Shown one piece after another: positions 57,023-64,000 of a stretch of 64,000 nt of DNA (its first letter is position 1; the number at the start of each line of letters is the position of its first letter). The stretch covers positions 90,496-154,495 of the forward strand of contig JAERMQ010000003.1 of NCBI GenBank assembly GCA_016844745.1. Direction: 5' to 3'. The notes below the pieces were generated by a model. The model made no database searches. It was not told the origin of the DNA and saw only the letters and a program-made list of their open reading frames with translations. Both the position numbers and the translations under genes were made by a program. This DNA is from Ignavibacteria bacterium (GTDB lineage Bacteria > Bacteroidota > Ignavibacteria > Kapaibacteriales > UBA2268).

Positions 57023-58669
57023 TTACAAATATTCGTTTGTTATATCTTTCTGTTGACGAACAGAAAAAACCCTGAAAGAATCCAGAGAAATATTATCGTT
57101 TCTCTGTACATTTATTTTGATGAAATATTTAATCATAAGGCGCGAAGCACGCGATAAAGTACCTTCGGTTAGGTAATCTGCAATCAGCGGATTGACGTAA
57201 ATAATAACACTAAACTCTCTTGTATGGGAACGGAAATTTTTAAGCCAGCGCTCGATTGCATTAATCAAAACTACTTTCGAAGTTACCCGCCCACGACCAT
57301 TGCATGTTGTGCAAATTTCGCTTGTTTTTTCATATATGTTCTGGTTGATTCTCTGCCTTGTAATTTGCATCAGGCAAAGCTGTGTCAAGGGATAGACAAT
57401 AGTTTTGGCTCTATCGCGAGCCATTTCTTTTTTCATAAGTAAAACTACCCGTTTTCTGGGTTGGTCTCCTCTCATATCAATCATATCGATTAAAATAATC
57501 CCGCTCAAATCGCGGATTCTAATTTGCCTGGCTATTTCACGAACAGCTTCAATATTAGTCCTGAATGCGCTTTTATCTACTTCCGTTTCCTTTGACTTGC
57601 CTGAATTAACATCGACAACGGTCATTGCTTCGGTCTGGTCAATTACAATCGAGCCACCTGACGGCAAATTTACTTTTCGTCTATAAGTTGAAGCAAGTTC
57701 TTTCTCTATTCCAAAATGGTCGAAAATCGGGGCTGAGCCTGAATATTGCTGAACTTTAGGGAGCAGCTCAGGAGAATTCTTCTTAACATAAGTAGAAATT
57801 TCTTTATAAATCTTTTTTGAATCGACCCATACACTATCGAAGTTAGATGTAAACAAATCCCGGATAATACTTGCAGCAAGCTGCATATCCTGATGAACTA
57901 TTGTCGGTGGTGTTGACTTTTTAACTTTCTTTTCAATTTCCTGCCATATTTCAATAACATACTGCCAGTCTTGCTTCAGTTCGTTTTCGGTTTGCCCCTG
58001 TGAGGCAGTCCTGATAATTCCGCCATATCCTTTTGGTAATGTCGACTTTGCCAATGCCCGCAATCGCCGGCTTTCCTGATGTGGAGTAATTTTCTTGGAT
58101 ACCCCAACTGTATCTTCGAAAGGAAGAAGAACTACGAATCTGCCCGGGATTCCTATCCTTGTTGTGACTTTTACCCCTTTTCCGGCATAGGCTTCGCGAA
58201 CTACCTGCACGATAACTTCCTGCTTAGCCTCAAGATTAATTTGTACCTTGCCTGAGCTTTTCGTATTGAAAAAAACTTTAGGTTCTTTATCACCTGAAGC
58301 CGGTTGATTTGATTTTTCTTTCTCAATTTCTTTTTTATCTGATGGCAGCTCTATTACGTCCAATTCATCAGGTTCGGAAGAAATATCCAAATCTAATTCT
58401 ATATCTTCGTTATCCCCATCGCTAAGCAAGGAATTTTCCAATGAATCGTCAATATCAGAGAAATGAAGAAATGCGTCCTGACGAAGACCAATATCAATGA
58501 ATGCAGCATTAATGCCATGAACGATTTTAGTAACCCTGCCGTAATAGATATTTCCGATGATCCGTTCTCTATCGGGAAGTTCGATATGGAATTCAGCAAG
58601 TTTATTATCCTCGGTGATTGCCACCCGGACTTCATTGAGCGTTGAATTGATTATTATATCTTTTTTCAT
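57023..58669 (-). CDS. rng: Ribonuclease E/G family protein with acidic insert in S1 domain
   Basis: GNIYYGRVTKIVHGINAAFIDIGLRQDAFLH, GGSIVIDQTEAMTVVDVNSGK, LSGIILIDMIDMR, CTTCNGRG. Confidence 0.94.
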   Translation of the reverse strand: MKKDIIINSTLNEVRVAITEDNKLAEFHIELPDRERIIGNIYYGRVTKIVHGINAAFIDIGLRQDAFLHFSDIDDSLENSLLSDGDNEDIELDLDISSEPDELDVIELPSDKKEIEKEKSNQPASGDKEPKVFFNTKSSGKVQINLEAKQEVIVQVVREAYAGKGVKVTTRIGIPGRFVVLLPFEDTVGVSKKITPHQESRRLRALAKSTLPKGYGGIIRTASQGQTENELKQDWQYVIEIWQEIEKKVKKSTPPTIVHQDMQLAASIIRDLFTSNFDSVWVDSKKIYKEISTYVKKNSPELLPKVQQYSGSAPIFDHFGIEKELASTYRRKVNLPSGGSIVIDQTEAMTVVDVNSGKSKETEVDKSAFRTNIEAVREIARQIRIRDLSGIILIDMIDMRGDQPRKRVVLLMKKEMARDRAKTIVYPLTQLCLMQITRQRINQNIYEKTSEICTTCNGRGRVTSKVVLINAIERWLKNFRSHTREFSVIIYVNPLIADYLTEGTLSRASRLMIKYFIKINVQRNDNISLDSFRVFSVRQQKDITNEYL

Positions 58670-58825
58670 TCGTTTCTTGTAGAGAGGTTGCTAGTAACGT
58701 CTCTATCCTAAGGCATTAATTTAAATACAACAATTTTTTATTGACGAAATTATGAAAAAAATAGTTCTTTATCATTGAAAATATTAGTTAATTTTGAATT
58801 TTCCGGAAATAAACAGGGCAAAAAA

Positions 58826-60352
58826 ATGAAATACATTCTTACTCCTGATGAAATGCGTTCTGCCGATACTTATGCTATAAATAATTTCGGAATACCATCT
58901 GCTTTATTAATGGAAAATGCTGCTCGTTCTGCTTCATTATACATTGAGGAATTATTATTTCCTGAATCAAGAATTACAATTTTCTGCGGCAGCGGGAACA
59001 ATGGGGGAGATGGATTTGCCCTTGCGAGGCATTTAGCAGATAAATTTCATGTAAAGATTTATTGGATTGGCACCGAAGACAAAATGAGCCCTGAAACGAA
59101 AACAAATTACCTTGCTGCAAAGAATATCGGTATTCCAACAATTTACTTATCGGATGAAAATGAGTTAACCAAAATAGATTGGGATACTGATTGCCTGATC
59201 GATGCATTAATTGGAGTGGGGGGTAGCGAAAACATTCGCGGATTAGCGTTGGATATTATCAGGTTTTGCAACGAACAGCCGGCTTTGAAAATAGCTATCG
59301 ATGCACCTACCGGATTGAATACCAAATCCGGGAAAGCACACCGGGACTGCTTCCAGGCAGATTATACAATTACGATGTTTGCAATAAAAACAGGAATGTT
59401 ATTGAATGATGGCGTTGATAAATGTGGTGAAATTCTGATTGCCAATTTGGGAGCCCCGTCAAAGATTGTCAAAGATATATCGAAAATAAGAATTATTGAG
59501 AAAGCTGATAAAGAAAATTTTTTGCAAAAGAGACCAAGAAAAAGCTCTAAATTCGATTATGGAAGAATTGTAATTGTTGCAGGTTCTCAAAATATGCCAG
59601 GCGCTGCCGCCCTTGCTTCGAATGCTGCTATCACAGCCGGTGCAGGACTTGTTTATTTATTTACTCCCAGCGTACATCCTGCTCTTCTTCCTGAAGTAAT
59701 TCCAAATGTTGTTCCGGTAACACCAGACGGAACAATATCCATTCATGCCTTGGATGCCGTTCTGCAGGCGATCGAAAAAGCAGATGTACTCGCAATAGGT
59801 CCAGGTTTTGGAAATAATACCGAAACAATTAAATTCACTAAAGAACTGTTAGCGAAAACTCCGGAAAGAGTCAGTATGATAATTGATGCTGATGGATTGC
59901 TGGCAATTTCACCGAAGTCTCAATTAAGAAAAAATATCATTTTGACTCCACACACCGGAGAATTTTCGAAAATCACAGGAATTACTAGAAGTGAAATTGA
60001 GATAAATTCAGTTACATTAGCAACTGAGTGGGCTGAGCGGCTCGGATGTATAATTCATTTAAAGTATTTTCCGAGTATTTCTACAGATGGCACTTATTCA
60101 TATTGGAATATTGCAGGTAATCCGGGAATGGCTACTGCAGGGAGTGGAGATGTGCTAACAGGGATTATTGCAGCGTTGTTAGGGCAGAAGTTACCGGCAT
60201 TGGATGCTGCCGGTTATGGAGCTTATTTACATGCCATAGCAGGAGATTATTATACAAGTACTTATCCTGAAGAAACATTAACAGCATCAAGCGTGATTGA
60301 ATGTTTGAAGGAAGTTATGATTTCTAAAAAGTTAGGTGTCTTAAAAGAATAA
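58826..60352 (+). CDS. nnrD: Bifunctional NAD(P)H-hydrate epimerase / ADP-dependent NAD(P)H-hydrate dehydratase
   Basis: FCGSGNNGGDGFALARHLA, IVAGSQNMPGAAALASNAAITAGAGLV, GNPGMATAGSGDVLTGIIAALLGQ. Confidence 0.95.
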   Translation: MKYILTPDEMRSADTYAINNFGIPSALLMENAARSASLYIEELLFPESRITIFCGSGNNGGDGFALARHLADKFHVKIYWIGTEDKMSPETKTNYLAAKNIGIPTIYLSDENELTKIDWDTDCLIDALIGVGGSENIRGLALDIIRFCNEQPALKIAIDAPTGLNTKSGKAHRDCFQADYTITMFAIKTGMLLNDGVDKCGEILIANLGAPSKIVKDISKIRIIEKADKENFLQKRPRKSSKFDYGRIVIVAGSQNMPGAAALASNAAITAGAGLVYLFTPSVHPALLPEVIPNVVPVTPDGTISIHALDAVLQAIEKADVLAIGPGFGNNTETIKFTKELLAKTPERVSMIIDADGLLAISPKSQLRKNIILTPHTGEFSKITGITRSEIEINSVTLATEWAERLGCIIHLKYFPSISTDGTYSYWNIAGNPGMATAGSGDVLTGIIAALLGQKLPALDAAGYGAYLHAIAGDYYTSTYPEETLTASSVIECLKEVMISKKLGVLKE

Positions 60353-60364
60353 AATCGAAGATTT

Positions 60365-60434
60365 GTCATTCTGAACGAAGTGAAGAATCCAGATGCGGTA
60401 ATGGGATTGGATTCTTCACTTCGTTCAGAATGAC
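60365..60434. repeat. REPIN-like element (GAAGTGAAGAATCC core)
   Basis: gtcattctgaacgaagtgaagaatcc...ggattcttcacttcgttcagaatgac; right flank matches 61041-61073. Confidence 0.88.
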
Positions 60435-60484
60435 ATTCTTCCATATAATTAGTTTTTCAAAAGGCTCTTAAATTACAAAACAGA

Positions 60485-60895
60485 ATGCAAATTAAAATTG
60501 AAAAAGAAAAATTAAGAAGAATAATATTTACATTACCCGTTATAATGATATCATCAGGAATCTTTTGGTTATCGAATCAAAGCAGACCACCCCTACCTGA
60601 TTTAGTATTTGAACTGAACGATAAATTTTTGCATTTTATTGCATATTTTATTTTTGGAATTTCAATTCTGCTTGCAGTACAGGCAAATGGTAAAAAATGG
60701 AATCAAAGGCAAATTATTATTACCGTTATCATTATTGGATTTATTTATGGAATCAGCGATGAAATTCATCAATATTATATTCCTGGAAGAAGCTTCGATT
60801 TTTTTGACTGGATTGCCGATGCTGCGGGTATCTGCATCTCATTGTTTTTTCTTAAGAATATTCGAAAAATAATATTTAAAAACAGTATATTATAA
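60485..60895 (+). CDS. VanZ-like family membrane protein
   Basis: SSGIFWLSNQSRPPLPDLVFELNDKFLHFIAYFIFGISILLA, YGISDEIHQYYIPGRSFDFFDWIADAAGI. Confidence 0.88.
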   Translation: MQIKIEKEKLRRIIFTLPVIMISSGIFWLSNQSRPPLPDLVFELNDKFLHFIAYFIFGISILLAVQANGKKWNQRQIIITVIIIGFIYGISDEIHQYYIPGRSFDFFDWIADAAGICISLFFLKNIRKIIFKNSIL

Positions 60896-60943
60896 AAAAA
60901 ATATTTTATAATCCTTTCCCAGCCGATTTAATAACTTGTTAAG

Positions 60944-61073
60944 AGGCTGTTGAAAAAGTAAGATGAATGTCATTCGTAAGCGAAGTGAAGAATCCAGAAG
61001 ACCCATTGGGACTGGATTCTTCACTTCGTTCAGAATGACATTTTTCCATTTAATTAGTTTTTCAACAGTCACT
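60944..61073. repeat. MITE-like element with GGCTGTTGAAAAA-type TIRs and GAAGTGAAGAATCC core
   Basis: aggctgttgaaaaag ... gtcattcgtaagcgaagtgaagaatcc...ggattcttcacttcgttcagaatgac...ctttttcaacagtcact-like right end. Confidence 0.87.
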
Positions 61074-61232
61074 TAAGTTATTAATTTCCATTGAAATATT
61101 CCATTTTATAAAATATCTTTTGTTTTTACTATTTATATTTTATATATTAGTATTATATTAATTAGTTAAGACTAAAATATTAATGTTATTAACCTAAATA
61201 TAAAAAAATTTATTAATAAATGGGATTAATAG

Positions 61233-63755
61233 GTGGAAATATTAACTGAATCTGCAACCAAACAAGAAACTGGAAAAAAAGTAATATTTAACAAAATTGA
61301 TGAGCTTAACAGGCACGCCTGGGAAATACATATAACCCAACCAAAACTTGGGCTTGAGTTGAGCAATGAAGCAAAAGAGCTTTCCGAGAAAAATAATTAT
61401 CAGGAAGGTATTGCATACGCTATTAGGAATATGGGAGTAAGCAACCGGTATCTGTCAAATCTTGAAACTGCCCTGTCTTTATCCCTTCAGGCATTGGAGA
61501 TGTTCATTGAGTTAGGTGACAGGTCCGGTGAAGCCCAGGCTTATGTATCAATTGGAGCTATATATTATTACATGGGTGATTTCGAAAGAGGGCTTGATTA
61601 TTTCTTGAAAGGTTTATACTATGCAGAAGGAATAGGAAATAAGGAAGCCGAAACTTATGGATACAATGGGGCAGGTTATATTTATGGGGTATTGGGAGAC
61701 AACAAGAGAGGATTAGAATTCCTTCATAAAGCATTGGAATTAAGCAAGGAAATTAAGAATGATGACCTGCAGGCTTCAATTCTTGATAGTTTGGCGGTTG
61801 GATTTCTTAAAGATAACCAAATTGAAAAGGCTTATGAAACATATATTGAATGTTTGAATTTCTCAATGAATAGGAATCAAATGCGGAATCAGGGTTATGC
61901 TTTGTCTGGTATAGGCCAAATCTTAGTAAAAAAGAACCGGATAGAAGATGCAAAGGTGTATTTCTTAAAAAGTTTGTCCATCCATGAGGAGATTGGTTAT
62001 AAAACCGGTCCTGCAGCTACTTTATTACATCTCGGTAAATTATTCCTTCAACAAAATAATTTTGAACAAGCCAAGGTGTATTTGGAAAAATCATTAGATG
62101 TTTCTGAAAGCATTAAAGCTATGGCAGTAATTTATCAGGCTCATGAAGCTTTAGCAGAATTATTTGAGCGTAGGGAGGATTTCAAATCATTTGTCGAACA
62201 TTATAAGCTTTATCACAAATATAAATCCGAATTCTTTAAAGTTGAACAGGAAAACAAGCAGAAATATCTTGCAGTGCAGCAGGAAATGGATAAACTCAAA
62301 CAGGATGCCGAAATAAACAGGTTAAAAAATGTTGTTCTTAAAGAAAAGAATGACGAGTTAGAGAATAAAACCAATGACCTTGAACAATCTTACAATAACG
62401 TCTCGGTTCTGAGTAAAATCGGACAGGACATCACATCAACTTTAAATTTGGATATTATTCTTAATACAGTCTATAAAAATGTTAATCAATTAATGGATGC
62501 AAGTATTTTTGGAATAGGCATATATAATCCACATGAGCAGACAATCGACTACCGTCTTGCAATTGAGAATGGAAAGAGATATAAACCTTACCGAAGAACA
62601 ATGGAAGATAAAAACCAATTACCCGTTTGGTGTATAGAAAATAAGAAAGAAGTTTTTATAAAAGATGTAGTAACTGAATTTTCTAATTATATTAAGGAGA
62701 ATACAGACAAGGAATTAATAAAAAAGATTATGCTTGAAGATGGGACTCAAGCTATAGACCCATTTTCATATATATACCTTCCATTATTAGTTAAAGACGA
62801 AGTTATTGGTTTAATTACCGTCCAATCATTTAAAAAAGATGCATATACACCTTATCAACTTGATATTCTGAAAACCCTTGCATCGTATACTGCTGCAGCG
62901 CTATTTAATGCACAATCTTATGAAACGATTCAAAATACCTTAAATGAACTGAAACATACCCAGGAACAATTGGTTCAGGCTGAAAAGTTGTCTTCTCTTG
63001 GTCAGCTTACTGCCGGTATTGCTCATGAAATCAATAATCCGATAAACTTTGTATCGTCAAATGTGGAGCCCTTAAAAATAGATTTATCTGAAATCATCGA
63101 GCTTATAACCAGATATGAAAAGGTAATTAAGGAAAATAAACTTGAAAGTATTTTCCGGGAGGTTGAAGAATTCCGAACGGAATTTAATTTTGAGTTCACT
63201 GTTAAAGAAGTTGAGGAACTTTTAAAAGGGATAGATGAGGGTGCAAAACGAACTTCCGAAATAGTAAAAGGACTGCGTAATTTCTCCAGACTTGACCAAA
63301 ACGTGTCTAAATTCGCCGACCTGAACGAGGGTTTGGAATCTACCTTGATATTGCTCCATAATTCCTACAAACACAATATAGAAATTACTAAGGATTATTG
63401 CGAAATTCCGGAAATTAATTGCTTTGCCGGACAAATCAACCAGGTATTTATGAATATTCTATCAAATGCCGTTCAGGCAATCGATGGTAATGGAAAAATA
63501 TTTATTAAAACCTGGACGGATGGGGATATTGTTAAAATTTCAATCAGGGATACAGGAAGTGGTATGAGTGAGGAAATCAGTAAAAAAATATTTGACCCCT
63601 TTTTTACAACTAAGGAAGTTGGGAAAGGTACTGGATTAGGCTTATCCATTACTTACGGAATTATAGAGAAGCATAAAGGAAAGATAGAAGTCTTTTCAGA
63701 GCTTGGTTCAGGAACAGAATTTATCATCAGTTTACCAATTAACCAGGATTTATAG
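61233..63755 (+). CDS. TPR-GAF sensor histidine kinase
   Basis: TPR repeats, GAF region, HisKA (SSLGQLTAGIAHEINNPINFVSSNVEPL), HATPase (GKGTGLGLSITYGII). GTG/ATG-proximal start. Confidence 0.94.
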   Translation: MEILTESATKQETGKKVIFNKIDELNRHAWEIHITQPKLGLELSNEAKELSEKNNYQEGIAYAIRNMGVSNRYLSNLETALSLSLQALEMFIELGDRSGEAQAYVSIGAIYYYMGDFERGLDYFLKGLYYAEGIGNKEAETYGYNGAGYIYGVLGDNKRGLEFLHKALELSKEIKNDDLQASILDSLAVGFLKDNQIEKAYETYIECLNFSMNRNQMRNQGYALSGIGQILVKKNRIEDAKVYFLKSLSIHEEIGYKTGPAATLLHLGKLFLQQNNFEQAKVYLEKSLDVSESIKAMAVIYQAHEALAELFERREDFKSFVEHYKLYHKYKSEFFKVEQENKQKYLAVQQEMDKLKQDAEINRLKNVVLKEKNDELENKTNDLEQSYNNVSVLSKIGQDITSTLNLDIILNTVYKNVNQLMDASIFGIGIYNPHEQTIDYRLAIENGKRYKPYRRTMEDKNQLPVWCIENKKEVFIKDVVTEFSNYIKENTDKELIKKIMLEDGTQAIDPFSYIYLPLLVKDEVIGLITVQSFKKDAYTPYQLDILKTLASYTAAALFNAQSYETIQNTLNELKHTQEQLVQAEKLSSLGQLTAGIAHEINNPINFVSSNVEPLKIDLSEIIELITRYEKVIKENKLESIFREVEEFRTEFNFEFTVKEVEELLKGIDEGAKRTSEIVKGLRNFSRLDQNVSKFADLNEGLESTLILLHNSYKHNIEITKDYCEIPEINCFAGQINQVFMNILSNAVQAIDGNGKIFIKTWTDGDIVKISIRDTGSGMSEEISKKIFDPFFTTKEVGKGTGLGLSITYGIIEKHKGKIEVFSELGSGTEFIISLPINQDL

Positions 63756-63756
63756 A

Positions 63757-63890
63757 TGTTTAGATTTATAGGTATTTAGGTATTTAGGAATTTAGGAGTT
63801 TAGGCGTTTAGAAGTTTAGGAGTTTAGGAATTTAGGAGTTTAGGAATTTAGGATATTAGGTGTTTAAGTGTTTAGATTATAGGGGTTTAA
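63757..63890. repeat. 8-bp-period tandem repeat (TTTAGGNN)n
   Basis: ggtatttaggaatttaggagtttaggcgtttagaagtttagg... Confidence 0.9.
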
Positions 63891-63920
63891 CATATTTTCA
63901 TTCATACCAAGAAAATAATA

Positions 63921-64000
63921 GCTAAAAGCCTAAAAGCCTAAAAGCCTAAAAGCCTAAAAGCCTAAAAGCCTAAAAGCCTAAAAGCCTAAAAGCCTAAAAG
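63921..64000. repeat. 8-bp tandem repeat (CTAAAAGC)n, running off window end
   Basis: gctaaaagcctaaaagcctaaaagcc... near-reverse complement of the TTTAGG tract. Confidence 0.95.

Noticed and set aside
60262-61072. ORFs with CHSERSEESN and VILNEVKNPVPMGLLDSSLRLRM (60262-60444 -, 60890-61072 -) and the similar 49284-49502 -
   Set aside because: They are translations of the GAAGTGAAGAATCC repeat family, not genes; their similarity to each other comes from the repeat.

Overview
This 64 kb AT-rich bacterial chromosomal window is probably from the FCB/Bacteroidota-Chlorobi-Ignavibacteria side; that placement is inferred from alternative complex III genes, type IX secretion C-terminal domains and a zapA/6S-like/rny neighbourhood. 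It is mostly housekeeping genes: the end of an ACIII cluster (ActD-ActE-like fusion, ActF, extra cytochrome c), lysS, plsY-gpsA, pdxJ, a TetR-regulated RND efflux operon, rny, zapA, pheT, cstA, surE, rseP, dxr, rng and nnrD. It also carries sensor kinases, two giant tandem T9SS-secreted proteins and a small MNT/HEPN-type pair. The most interesting signals are: (1) an exported, lipobox-bearing GcvH-like protein whose lipoyl-lysine position reads Gln; (2) a NERD-helicase reading frame split at an A8 tract that is a canonical -1 slippery heptamer, with no ATG/GTG/TTG start available for the NERD half in the second frame; (3) many intergenic nested inverted repeats (palindromes of palindromes, REPIN-like) with unrelated sequences but one common architecture; (4) several intergenic 7/8-bp-period tandem repeats, often in inverted pairs, one pair flanking a TerB-like gene together with a ~47 bp direct repeat; (5) a duplicated, apparently unnamed GDEIGV/ITVWGD module shared by the tails of the two giant secreted proteins; (6) a structured RNA between zapA and rny, likely 6S RNA. 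No rRNA, tRNA, CRISPR array or transposase gene was recognised. All calls come from reading the sequence; no search was run.
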